Shown here piece by piece: positions 51,601-63,498 of a DNA stretch of 64,000 nt. The DNA is from Strix aluco. Its lineage: Eukaryota > Chordata > Aves > Strigiformes > Strigidae. The notes beneath the pieces are model-generated. The model saw only the letters and a list, made by a program, of their open reading frames with translations, was not told the DNA's origin and made no database searches. Position 1 is the first letter of the stretch, and each line of letters opens with the position of its first letter. The position numbers and the translations under genes were made by a program. The DNA lies in assembly GCF_031877795.1 (NCBI RefSeq), contig NC_133932.1, positions 568,001 through 632,000 of the forward strand, read 5' to 3'.

Positions 51601-54600
51601 AGGTACAAATTGAGCTTGAAACACCTGGAGTGTCATGACCAATACTGCGTCTTCAGCTCAGCGCTGCTCGTGCCTTGCACACTCGTTTTTATGAATTAAG
51701 ATTATGTGTCTTAAGGGAAAAAAAAAAAAAGCCTTGGTAAAACTTTTCAAAATTGAATTTTAATTAGCTGATCTACCAAGCACACTTCCACCAATAGTAA
51801 GTGGGCCTTTTTCTGTGAGAGATTAATTTATGTAGATTTGTCAATTCAATACAAAGGTCTTTAAGATTGCTGAGTGAAATTAAGAGCTGTACCTGGAAAG
51901 GGTAAGTCACCAGCACCACTGTGAGTGCTACATCACTATGCCATAAAAGACTTACTGCCCTTAGTTGTAATACTTTGGTGTATCAAAATTATTAAATAGT
52001 TTGAATCCCTTTCCCCAGACGCCAGCACTTCAGAAAATAGCATAATACTAAAAAAAATCTTTTTGCTTTCAAAGGAACGTGCTGGTTCCTTTGTTACTGC
52101 TACTTAAATAAAGCCTTATCTTCTATCATTGCCGTATATTCAGTCCCTTTGAGCTGATGGAACTTTGCCTGCTTCCTTCACTCTCAAAAAAAAAGATGCA
52201 TGTCAGAAATGGGGTTTAAGTTTGGCAGACAAAAAGTAATGGTATCATAGATGATTAAATACTAGAAAGTGTGGGGTTTTTTCTTTTCCCCATCTTTTTT
52301 CTAGAACAGATAAATAAAGGAGGATGTTATTTATTGCAATTTTTTGGGCGGGGGGGAGTGGATATTTAATAAATGGAAAACTGGACAAGGGATTCCTGTT
52401 AGTAGATGTAATCTAATTTAATATGGTAAACATGGACTAAAACAGAGGAGCTAAATGGGACGTAAGTTTCTGGGTTTTGGTTTTTTAATACATGTTTCCA
52501 TTTGTAATTTTGAAGATGACAGTTACACATTTATTTAGTTCAGTTTTAACAGTGGCAAAAATATCTAGAGGTGAAAGGATCCCATTATTATGAAAAACTT
52601 ATATGCAATTTAAATCTCATTTCTAAATTACAGAGAGGTATAAGAGAGAGCTGTATTTTAATGTCAAAACCTGTTGTACTACTTTTGGTTGCCAGCTCCC
52701 TTCAGGATTGAATTTCACTAATGGGATATATATCTATATATGGAGACAGAAGTGAGGCAGGAGGTACAGAATATTTCAGTAGCACTTCAGTTACAGAATT
52801 TTTCCAAGTCTTTTTCAGGCTTTACAGTTTCATGCGTGTACATCCGGTGTCTGTCTGCCTTGTTGGTTTTTCTGTGTTCTAAACGTAGACATTCGCTTAA
52901 TTCATCCATCTGAAAATAGAGGGATGAGTCTTTCGTGGGAAACAGATTACCATGATCACAGACCTATAGAATCTGGAAAAATTAGATACATGCTGCATCT
53001 ATTCTGTATAAACAGCTGTGTTGCATGGAGATTATTAATAATAGTGTTTGGATGGGGTGCCATGTATTCTAATGACGCATCAGAGTGTAAAAGCTTTCTC
53101 TCCTTTCTCTGAGAAATCAAACTAGTACCAGAGTAAAGTCAAAGAGAGCAGTTCAGGGAAGGGAGGGCTTGGGAAGTTTTGAGAGATTTCCTACGAATTT
53201 GGATTTAAGTTTATACCTAAAATAGGAGAAAGCCATTGCTTGTCAGATGATAAGAAGGTGCTGTCCTCCTCCGCTGGGAGCAGTATGGTTCAGAGACAGA
53301 GCTGATTTGAGAAAAAACTGCATTCACACAAGGAAGGGGAATGGTCAAAGGGGCAAGGTACTTTTTGTGCTCTCGGATATGGAGGAAAAGAAAGTTGGCT
53401 GAGCTGCTTAAGATGGTAGTGTATCCTGACATGTGATCTGGAAAGCCGCTATGATTTTGGGGAGCAGCCAAGCTAAGTAAAAATTCAGTTTTCAGTGAAA
53501 AGTACACACTCTCTGAACTACAGTGCATAGTTTTTGAGCTAAGGTGTTTTGACTTCATTCTCTCTAATTGCATTATTCCCTACAATTTCAAGAACAATTT
53601 TGTGATGAGGGGGGAGTGCCTTGGGCAGCTGTCTTTACTTTGGTGGCCTCTTGTTTGCAAGAGAGGGTTTGTTGAGCAGTTTTTGATTGCTCTGTGTCCT
53701 GCTTTCTCCCCAGGCAATGGGCAGCCAGGCAGAGGAAGAGCGGGGCTTGTTTGTCTTCTGGTTATATTCATGAGTGCATGAAAAAAGTTTTCTCCCTTTC
53801 TCTGTATATCCAACTAGAGAGGAAGAGGACAACAGAGCTGATTCTGGTCCAGTGCAAGCAGAGGCAGTATTTAAATGATATCAAATGGTAATTGCCATAG
53901 ATAAAGAAATCAAAATAGCTCATAACCTGGAAAGCTTGTATATCAGACAGCTCTAGTCAAAATACTTGTGTATCTACTGAGTATGTACTATGTACTCTGT
54001 TGATAAACATGCAGCATGAAACAAGGGGAAAAAAGGCCGTTTATTTATACTCCCACTCAATTGCAGCCATTGTCTCTTTGCATTAAAGTGTCTAAAATGA
54101 TCCCTTTCAAACTAAATCAATTTAAAAAAACTTGGAAGAAATTAGGTTTTCTACTGTGTCAGACCCAGCTACCCAAAGTTATTTGCCTTTTTCCCCATGA
54201 TGATTCCTGTGTGTAATGAGAAACTGTTCCATTAGCAGCTCTGTTAACCCAGTTATAATACTGGGGGATCAGGGTTTAAGATTAGGTTAAAAGTTGTTGA
54301 GGCTTCTCAAATAACACATATGAATTCCTGGGCTTTCTAAGGACTGTATTATTAGTGACAATGAATCGGAAAACACTGGAAAAAGAAATGTGTCAAAAAA
54401 CCCCAGAATGTTTAAAAGAAAACAGGAAGTAGGTAGCATCTACCCATAGCCCCAGCTGTCATAACGAGTTAACGTTTGGGGAACATGTGCTGAGCCACTG
54501 TCACTGCCTCTGAGGTAAAATGTGGCACTTATTTGACAGTGCAGAGAGAGGCTTCACAACAGCTCAGAACAATAGTAACATCTGCAGTTAATAACACTCC

Positions 54601-56789
54601 TCCCTGCAGTGGGTGTGCCGAGAAATCTGTCACGGTGGCAGAGGACAACAGGCCCGTGTCCCCCAGCGCTGGGCGGAAGCCGTGATTGAACGCCGGGCGC
54701 CGGTGGTGCTTCGTCCTGGTGGGTGGCAGGGTGTGTTTCCAAGGCCTGTAATTAGGTTACAGTCCCTGCCTAGGCTGGCTTTTGCCGGCCTGTGTTTTGT
54801 CATCCAAATGTGGGACATCCAGAAGGAGTTAGAGACCCCTCCCAGGTGTTTGCTGAAAGCAGAGTGTGCTGCCAGGGCCTCTGTGTGGCTTGCCGTGCTT
54901 CTGACCTCGGCGGCGGTCTGAGCTGTCTGCAGAGCTAAGTACAGAAGTGTGCAAGAGGTAAGGGAGCGGGAAGAGCACCAAGGTATGCTGTGTGCAGTTT
55001 CTCTATTTTGGAGGCTGACGAAATGAGATAGTCACAAGAAGAGCAGCCCGTGGATAAATCAAGTGGTGGCATGACTGATTTTGCAGATCTGTCTTGGTTC
55101 AGATCCTGGGAATTTTATTTACCAACAGGGTTTAGGCAGTCAGCGACTTCTGAAGTACGATCAGTTCTGTGAAAGAGGGGCCTTGTGCTTCACTTTTTGC
55201 CTTGGTTCTGTGCTCAATGTGTTGCTTTGACTGCAGCAGTCTTACTTTAAAGTCACTATAAGTAAAAATAATAATAACCAGTGAGTCGTCAGCTACACCT
55301 TACAAGAACTAGAAGGCCTGTAAAGAGATAGGTTTCTGCATCTAAAGCCTTTCATAGTGTTATCTTCTGATGACTAATAAGCCATGGCTGGAGATTGGCC
55401 ATCAGAATCCAGGACTGGCAAACATCAGTGATGTCCACATGTCATTTTGGTGTCAGCCATTCCTGTTGTGACTGAGCCAAACAAAGCACAGGGTTTTATT
55501 TGCCGAGTTCGATAAAGAAAGAAATCCTGTGCTTATAGTCAAATTTCCATGTTTCAAGCTCGCTGTTGCCAGGGCTCATGTGAGATCCAGCAGTGATCAC
55601 AGAAAGTCTTCGAACAAGCTTTCTTCATGCACTGTCATTTCTGGCTTTGCAGTTAATCATAAGAAAAAGGCATTGATCCTGAATGAAGTTGATGAGCTAA
55701 GAAGTAAAGCTATGGATAAGATTTTATCTCTGCATATTTTTGTAACTGATAAAATGAATTAAATACAAGAATTGCTTAACAGATGTATAAACTGTGATTG
55801 TGCCAATGGGTTTTAGGCTGTAGCTTGAGGAATTTGTCATTCAGATTTCTAAGTTCATAACTTCACCTCAGGCAACCAGTGGAAAGCCAAGTCTTAACTA
55901 AAAAGGTCAAGAGTTGCTTTTCAAAGGGAGATAAGAAAATTAGAAGACTGAGCACAAGCCTGTTGGGCATTTTCATAATTTTTGGCTTTTGGGGGGTTTT
56001 GATTGAAATGGAATGTCTCATACCACGTAAGTAAATAGGCTCTGAGGTTTTTTTGATTTGGGATTTGCCCTGAAACTTACTTGTTTTGTCAGGGATTCTC
56101 ATCTCTCCCTAACAGGTGATAGCGATCATGTCATAGAAAGAAATGGAGTATGAATGTGTCAGGTGTGATTTTAAGTGTTCCCAGCTGTGGAAAGCTTATT
56201 TCCCATAATGGCTTCAGTAACTCTGTGTTCTAGGGGAAAATGTTCCCTTCCTACAGTGGGGGGTATAATTTTAAAGTTTCAGGAGTGTACCAAAGTTCGT
56301 TGAGTTGGCCCTGTTTTGGATCCTGGATACTTCTTTTGTAAGAGGTGGAGCAGTAGCTCTTAAGCGAGGAAGCTTACACAGAGGTAGCCTGAGCTGTGGA
56401 TTTCTACCGTTGTCTGCACTCTCTTGTTCGCTTCTGATTTCATTAAACTTGTAACAGCTGTGACATCATTGACATGTTGGCAGGTTTTCCTCAGCCAAAT
56501 GTTACTCAAAAGTTATTGGGGGGGGGGGGGGGATGATAGAGGCAGGTAGAGCATGATTTCCTTAGAAATTGATGGAAAAGGCAAGTCTTTTGTATTCACA
56601 TCTTTAACACATTTGTTCTTTGGAGTTCACTGTGTGAAGAGTAAGAACACTTGTACTAGGAAAAGGTGGCTGGTTGATGCTGGCCTTGTCCAAACCTCAC
56701 ACCTTCTTAACGGGGCGGACAGAACAGTGGGGAAGAAGCTGGGATCTTCGCAGCCCCTCCCTGCAGGGTGAGTTTTGTCGGATGAAAAG
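48657..56789. other. TMEM30C 3' UTR and intergenic region
   Basis: No further exon with a recognised product was found. AATAAA hexamers at 49,609-49,614 and 49,795-49,800 are possible TMEM30C polyadenylation signals, but neither has a compelling downstream element. A small GC-richer patch at about 54,600-54,920 holds no recognised gene. No mobile element was recognised in these 8 kb. Confidence 0.5.
56518..56532. repeat. Poly-G homopolymer (15 G)
   Basis: An uninterrupted guanine run about 270 bp left of the CpG island. Such runs are rare, can form G-quadruplexes and are prone to sequencing length errors. Confidence 0.9.
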
Positions 56790-57440
56790 ACTTGAGAAAT
56801 CCGGGCGCTGCCGGCAAGCGGCGTTGCCGCCCCTGAGGTACGGCCGGCCGGCACCGCGCGCCAGGCGCAGGCTGTGCTGTAGGTGCCACCTTTCGGAGGC
56901 GAGGTGCAGGTTACCGGGCACAGCCCGTGCATGTTTCTGGCGGGGGGATCCTTTGCCCCCCTCCCGCTCCCCGCCGCTTTGCCCGGCGTATCTCCGTGTG
57001 GTAACCGGCCATTTCCCGCCGCCAGGGCCGGGGGAGCCGCGGGGCGCGGCGCTGCCGCCAGCGGTCTCGTGCTGATCGGCGGGGACTCGAGCCAATCGGT
57101 GAGCAGCGGGTGGGAGGAGCGTGGCTCGTTGCAACCAATGGGACCCCGAGGAGCCGGGGCGGGGGCGGGACTTGCCGCTGGCGGGAACGGCTTCGGGCTA
57201 ATACACCTCCAGCGGGGGGGGTCGCCCCGCGTTCTGGGCCGCCCTGAGGGGAGCGGGGACGCCGCCGCCGCCCTCCGCCGGCAGCAGGTCGGGACGTGGG
57301 ACATGGGACATGGCTGCGGCGGGGCCCAGTCAGCTGCTGGGCCCGAGCGACCTCGCATACTCCCTGCGGTTCTCCCTGCGGGCTTTCCCGGAGCGGTATG
57401 TGTGAAAACGCTGCGTCATGGACAGCTGAGGGGGCGGGAG
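56790..57440 (+). promoter_or_regulatory. CpG island promoter
   Basis: This is the only strongly GC- and CpG-rich block in the window. It contains CCAAT boxes at 57,092-57,096 and 57,135-57,139, a GC box (GGGGCGGGGGCGGGA) at 57,155-57,169, and an E2F-like TTTCCCGCC at 57,012-57,020. The spacing places a rightward transcription start near 57,180-57,300, just ahead of the ATG at 57,310. Leftward activity is also possible, as is common for such islands. By mammalian gene order the next gene rightward is TBC1D23, but the reading frame here does not look like the TBC1D23 N-terminus I remember. Confidence 0.8.
57310..57395 (+). other. Putative first-exon segment of an unidentified transcript
   Basis: An ATG in a good context (GGGACATGG) opens a frame reading MAAAGPSQLLGPSDLAYSLR and then FSLRAFPE, which runs up to a strong splice donor (GAGCG|GTATGT). 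Without splicing, the frame stops two codons into the intron. The alanine-rich start, CpG-island position and donor look like a real first exon. I do not recognise the peptide, and I could not find a downstream exon that keeps this frame open. It may be a coding start, a short upstream frame in a leader, or part of a non-coding RNA. Confidence 0.35.
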
Positions 57441-58367
57441 GGTCTCTTTTTTAAGTTTGCTAGGGGGCTGGTATCATGACTTAGGGGGAAAAAACATTCT
57501 TGGAATTATTTAATGACAACTCAGTCACACACGTGCCTTGTAAAAAGTCAAATTTGGAAATAGGCACAAGTTTTGTATTTCAAGTTGTCCGAGATCAGCT
57601 CTGTGGGAACTCATTTTTGCAGGCAGCTTTATAGTGCTGGGTATCATGTGGCTGTTCGTTTCATTATTGTATGAGTTTAAAATCTGATACGTTAAAACTT
57701 CTGGAATAATGAATAATGATTTCAGTTTCTTGATACTGACAAATTTAGTATCTGCCACTGTTGGGAGTGGGAATACTGCCAGTGGATGTCTAGTTCTAGG
57801 AGAGAAGTTTGGTTTAATAATCAGCATTTTTTTGTTTGCTTTATGTAGGAGGCCAGTTCTTTGTGTATATGGTTTCATCTTCCTCTACTGTGTTGAAAAA
57901 AATGCTATAAAATAAGCATAGAAGCAGAAATTATTTTTATTTTACTGTGAAAACATAATTGAAACATCTTGGTTATAATCTGCTGTTAGGAAGTGGAATT
58001 TTGTTAAGATACTGGGGGTTTTTTTCCTTTACATCATCTTTACTGGACTTTGATTCCATTTATTTTTGGGAAATGAAAATAACTGTCAAAATAACACTGT
58101 ATTGTGGTTTGCTGCTATTACCAAAAAGCTGGGTTGGAAGACAACTCTGAAAATTCTGGATGTCAATGGTGCTGGAGGGGGTGGTTTAAGTGTTTGGTGT
58201 TAACTGAGTGCCCTGTGGTTTATTACAGCTATGTAATACACGCTTGTAAATACTTTAGGAATGTAAAATAATAATCTAGGCATCTGGCCATCTAGGCTGG
58301 GAACGGAAGGATTGGTGTTAGGTAGTTATAAAAGGAGTGATAATAAAATACAGCCAGGACTTAGCAA

Positions 58368-58462
58368 GGGGGGGGGGGGGGGGCGGGGAACAAAACAAAA
58401 CAAAACAAAAAACCCAAAACCAACCAGGACATGGCAAGCATGCCAAAAAAAAAAAAAAAAAA
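58368..58462. repeat. Composite simple repeat: G16, (CAAAA)4, A18
   Basis: Within 95 bp there is a run of 16 G (58,368-58,383), then C and four G, then four CAAAA units (58,391-58,410), and after a 34-bp spacer an 18-A run (58,445-58,462). Confidence 0.9.
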
Positions 58463-59562
58463 TATCCCTTTTGGAAGTTAACAACAGAGCTTCCTCGGAG
58501 CCTGTTCTGTGTTCAGCCCCTGCCATAGACTGCCTGGGCAGGTGCTGAGACCTAATTATTCCAGCTGTGTGCCGGACATTGCCCCACCAAATCCCGTGTG
58601 GAAGCTGTCCTACATCAACCTAGCTGCAAAATTGGGTTCTAACATTATGTTGGGGACGGAGCTGCTGCTGGGGGAGAGGACGTCTCATCCGAAGGGTCAC
58701 TTATTAGACACTTTATGGATGCCAGAGCAGGGGAGGGGGGAGCTTGCTTTTTGCATGCGTATACTTGAAGAGTTGTCAATATTTGGAAAGCTGTCTTCAC
58801 TAGTGATTAATGAACTATTATTAGTATTTGAATCTCTGAAGTAATTTTGTGTCTTGAATAATTTAAGATAGTGAGATTTCTCTAGTAGGATCGAACAGTG
58901 TATATTTTAAGTATGTGGTGTGTGCTTATTTATATTATGCATTGTGCCAGATATGACTTAAGACAGGATGCTGAGTAATTCTTTGAGGACAGTAACTGAG
59001 GTCTTGTTGCCCACTTGTCTGAAGGAAGATGACTTTCCAGGATTATAGCTAAAATACTCTTACGTGGGCTGAGAATGACGAACCCTTTTCTGGCTACCTT
59101 TTTACATTAATGAGCTTTTGGACCAGTGTGATGCTTTTTTGTTGCATGAAACTGTGGCTGGAAAATCTCTTAAAGTTATGAAACATTTATTTGAGCTTTA
59201 CTGAAAAATGCAGGTTTTTGCTCCCAATGAATTGGTTTTCTTGGGCAGAAGGAGACATTGGAGATATTTTAATATAGATGGCTTTGGGACTTCCTTTGGG
59301 ATTTAAGATTTTTCTCCATTTTGTTTTTTCTTCCAAAATTGTCATTGTAAAACCTGAAGAAAAAAGCAGAGGCTTGTTTGCAGTATTTAGTCTCAGTGTC
59401 TGGAGAACATTCTAATTTTTGTTCTGCAAATGCAATCCCGAATGAATCCAGAATGTATTGTATCATAGCTGTTTTACACACACAAATGAGTTTACATTTT
59501 TGTGTGTGCGTTTTACAATGCTGTTATTTCTGATACAGAATATTACTTTGTGTTCACTGCAG

Positions 59563-59667
59563 GAGCTAAAACCAAATCTTGAATCTCAGCAAGATACCTG
59601 TGAATCAGAAATTTTCACTGCTGTGCCATGGGATTGAACAATACATCAAGTACCAGTTCAAGACAGG
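59563..59667 (+). other. Exon-like segment of unknown transcript
   Basis: The segment lies between a good acceptor (GTTCACTGCAG) and a usable donor (AAGACAG|GTACTA). Inside it, an ATG in ideal context (GCCATGG, A at 59,628) opens a frame MGLNNTSSTSSRQ that runs to the donor in phase 0. Joining from the 57,395 donor puts a stop in the earlier frame within three codons, so the segment would be leader or non-coding in that transcript. I do not recognise it. Confidence 0.25.
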
Positions 59668-62600
59668 TACTATTTTGATGTCTGTCTGCACTCTTGTTTA
59701 AGATACTGTTATCTGCAGGGAATGTCAATTGTACATTCCTGTTTCAGTTCTCGTGCAAATTATGGAGCTTTGTGATGGGATCCTCTGTGGGGTGGAGCTT
59801 TGAGATAGATTTCCCTGGAGCTCTACTGGCAGTTAAGCTCCTTAAAGAAGAGAAAGGCTTTTCAATTTTCAAAAAAATTGGAGCAACTTAAAAAGGAGAC
59901 AATCAAAGTTAAGACAAAATAAATAAACACATCATAAATCCCCTGTGTTCCTGTGGTGTAGGTGTCAGCATGGCTCAGAGTTTAGTTTGGTTTTTAGGCT
60001 TGGTTTCAGGGCTGCCTGGGTTTCGCACCCTCTAGCTTGTAGGATGTGTGTCTCTGCCACTCGTGCTGTGGTGCTCCCTGTCTGCTCCTCTCCACGGAGT
60101 CTGTCCTCTTTACAACACCCTCGCCTAGCTTGAGTGGTAGAATTTGAAATGTGGATAATTGTAAAAGACCTTTGTTCTTATTTTTTCTGGTCAGTTTCTT
60201 TATAGTGTATTTTGTATGACAGTCCACACTGGTTTTGAAGTCTTTTACTTGTCCTGGGCGTTTTCCAGTGGTTTGTCCAATTTTCATCTTCCCTTTCAAT
60301 TGAGTTTACGACGGTAGAGCAGAGATGACTGTTAAAAGTAATGTTGTGTTTTCTCTCCCTTTGAAGTATGAAGGAGTGCAAAATATCACTGGCCTGTTTG
60401 GTTTATTTGCATCAGGCTCTTAATTACTTTCTTTATTGCCTCTTAGAGGTATGTGTGAAACTTGTCTGCCTTCGGATCTTAAACTACAAAACCTACTATG
60501 TTAAAGGTCGTCATCATTTAAAATTCCCTCTGCTCCATTTTCTCCGTAGCCATTCCTCATTTGTTGCTAATAATTGCTATGAAAAACTTTTTCTTGTCTC
60601 TTTAGTTCATGAAATGCAAACCAGATAGCTTTTCATGACTTTGGCAGCTAAGGGATGTCATTTAACTGTTGAAACAAGGTGTTACCTTTTAAACTCTTCC
60701 CTTTAAGTTGATACTACAAACCTCTACTGAAAACAATGAAAAATTTTGCGGCAAGGACAGGTCAGAGAGTGCGATCAGCTTTTCAAAATGATTAATATAG
60801 ACGTGTGTGTTGTGACAGTTGTTCCACTGCACTTTTTTTCCTCTGTCTGCCTCCATCTGCTTTCCTTTCCTGAGCAGATTCCTAAGAAGCCTTGACAGAG
60901 GCTGTGCTTTTATGCTTTGCTTGCACTGATGGAATTCTTGACAAATTATTGAGCTTTTACAAGTCCTTTTTATTACCTTTTCTTGAAAGAATTGAGACAT
61001 CCTATGTGGTCTAGCTGCTGTGCTCTCTCCTTTGCCAAAAGCCATGGGCTAATTTCGGCCAAACTTGAAAAAGCACAGCCTTCAGGCTTTTTTTGTTTTG
61101 GCTATGTTGGTTTTTTTTTAAAAAAAGAAGTGGATGGCTGGGTGAAGAAAACCCAACTGAGTGCTTCTCACTGCAGAGCAGTGGACAGAACTCACCTGTG
61201 AACCTTCCGTTATGGTCCAGCTGGTCAGGTATCTTGGAGGAGAACATGCACAAGGAGAGAAAAGGCAGAAGGTTGTGTTTCACTTCCTTTGGATTAGTAC
61301 TAATACAGTGCAGTGAGCTGTGCTCTTCTCAGATTTGCTGAAATAATTTTTAGCAAATTATTCTTCCTCTCCTGTGCAAGTGGTAGGCATCTTGGTAGAA
61401 AGAAATTTGGCATAACTCCTCCCTTTAGACAAAAAAAAAAAAAAGCATGCATTTCTTTGTGACCAGGCTTCAGTGAAGTGAGTATAGGAAGAGTACAAAG
61501 AATAAAAGGTTACAGATGCACAAGGGAGGATTTAGAATTTCCTCAACACATGAAAAATCATTCCCAGTGTAGATATTTTAGGTAAGCTTATTCATACATT
61601 ATGCTAAAGGATGAGGAACGCCAAGCAATTTTTTTAATTTTTTTTTTTTCTGCTACAAAACATGAGCAAGGCATGAGAAACTGTTCCACACTTCTGCATA
61701 TCTCCTTATCAGAAATCAGATTCTAATCTTGGATATCCGTCCAGCGGAGAGGCACTGCTCACCTGAACTGCAGGCGACTTTATGGGATGACCCAGGCCCT
61801 TCCTGTTGACCCCACGTTCACAGCCTGGGGGTTGTAAACTGTGCAACACCCACCTACAAAATTCAGGTTACAGCGGGGTAGCAAGTCACTTGCCTTGGTG
61901 TTAGCGTGACTGTTGCTGGTAGCCTCCTGAAGGCTGTAAGGTAGAACTGAGTTCTAAGTGAGATTGTGGTTTTTTTTTCCTTAAAGCAAGTCCTAGCACA
62001 CTGACAGAAAGCAAGCCAGTAACTTTACATTGAAAGATGGAAGGGCTTGACTGTGTGTGACAGAGATGCAGTTGATTAACAAACAGCTCAAAAATGTGTA
62101 TACCAGTATAAGTAAAATAATGGGCACTTGTGACTGCTCATTCTGAGAAAACCAGCTCTGGTCTGGTGTCCAGTTTACTTTCTCAGCACAGTCAGGGGTT
62201 TCTGGGGAAACAAAAAAATCAGCTGCTTCCTAGGAAAGTTCTAATTAGGCACATACTCTTTTAAGTTTTCATTCTTTGAAGTGTTTATACTCACAGAATA
62301 TTTTATACATATTAGATCTTGGTATCTGACATGTTAAGAGCTCATGTCCTCTCCCAGGCAAAATACTTCATTCACTAAACAGGAGTTTTTCCACACAAAA
62401 TCTCCTTCCACAGGCAGTTTCTCCTCTACAGGGGAACTAAAACCCGCACTCCTGTTCTGTACAGCAGGCAGTGGCACTTCTGCCAGCACAGCAGATAAAA
62501 GTGCAAGAACTTGTAGAAACGGTAAAAAAGTTATTCCCAGTGTGCCAGAGGCAATACAAGATGAATGCTGAAAGTTACTTTTTTCCTTAATGTGAAACCA

Positions 62601-63327
62601 AGTAACCATTGGTACAAGAACTTCAAGGATTTATTGGTAGTGGTTTTTGTACTGCTGAGGCTTCTGGCAGGGGCCAACACAACCTTTTCCCTGTGTCCCC
62701 GGGTCAGCGTGTGGCCGTGCAGAGGGGCTGTTCTGGTGCTGGAGGGTGACAAGGCCGTGAGGCGCAGTCGCCCCTCAGCCCTTGTGTTCCCTGGGCCTGG
62801 AGCCTCCGCAGCAGGATTCCGGCAGTTGACGGTGCAGGCAGCCGTGCTGCTGGACATCCTGCTTCTCAGGCGAGACGCTGTAACAAAGTGGGACCGTTTT
62901 CCCTTACAAGAGCTTTAGCTTAACTTCATTACCAAATTCTACTGTTAGGTAATTTCTCCTAATAGTAATTGCAGCGTTTAAACGTGTTAAGTGAGTGATG
63001 TGGTCTACTTCAGAGGTGGGTAAAGTGACAAAGCTTTGTTCCCAGTAACGAGGCTGCCTTTGGTTTTTAGGTGCAGGAAAAAAAAAAAATCACAATTACT
63101 GAAGGTACAGCAGTATAGACCGTATCTTTGACTTTACTTTTAAGAGGTTATAAAGCATACCTGTAGAATGGCTTGAGATAGGCCTGTTTCTGTGACTGCT
63201 GAAGAAGGATTTTAAGTAATCATGCATGCCTCTGTATCAGCTGTTTAGATGTGTATCAGATGTTTGATACATAAAACATGGGTACTTTTTTACTAATGAA
63301 ATTCAACTTCTTTTGCTTTTGTTTCAG

Positions 63328-63498
63328 AAAGACTCGTGCACTAGAATAATCCAATATGAAGGAGCCTTCCTGACTAGAACGGATTCTGGCACTCAGCCCG
63401 TTGTCGCCAGAAGCTGGGTTTGGAGAGCTAAAATCTCGTGAAGCTGCCGCATGTTCAGGAGCAAGGCAAAAGTCAACTGCAGGCACTTAGAAAATAAT
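63328..63498 (+). other. Exon-like segment of unknown transcript
   Basis: This 171-bp segment has a pyrimidine-rich acceptor (TTTTGTTTCAG) and a near-consensus donor (AAT|GTAAGA). All three forward frames contain a stop, so if it is an internal exon it is untranslated. Local GC content is higher than in its flanks. Confidence 0.25.

Noticed and set aside
56627..57358. 243-codon minus-strand frame in the CpG island, and a 198-codon plus-strand frame beside it
   Set aside because: High GC content removes stop codons in all frames here. The translations are Ala/Pro/Arg/Gly-rich with no domain, and the promoter elements sit inside them.
57310..57395. First exon of TBC1D23
   Set aside because: Gene order would predict it, but the peptide does not resemble the acidic TBC1D23 N-terminus I remember and no TBC-domain exon follows in the window.
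60368..60628. 86-codon hydrophobic open frame right of the CpG island
   Set aside because: There are no matching splice signals and no recognised family; the length is within chance for AT-rich DNA.
62565..62918. 117-codon open frame in a GC-richer patch
   Set aside because: It has no domain, no splice context and no promoter, and an overlapping antisense frame is equally open, pointing to base composition rather than coding.
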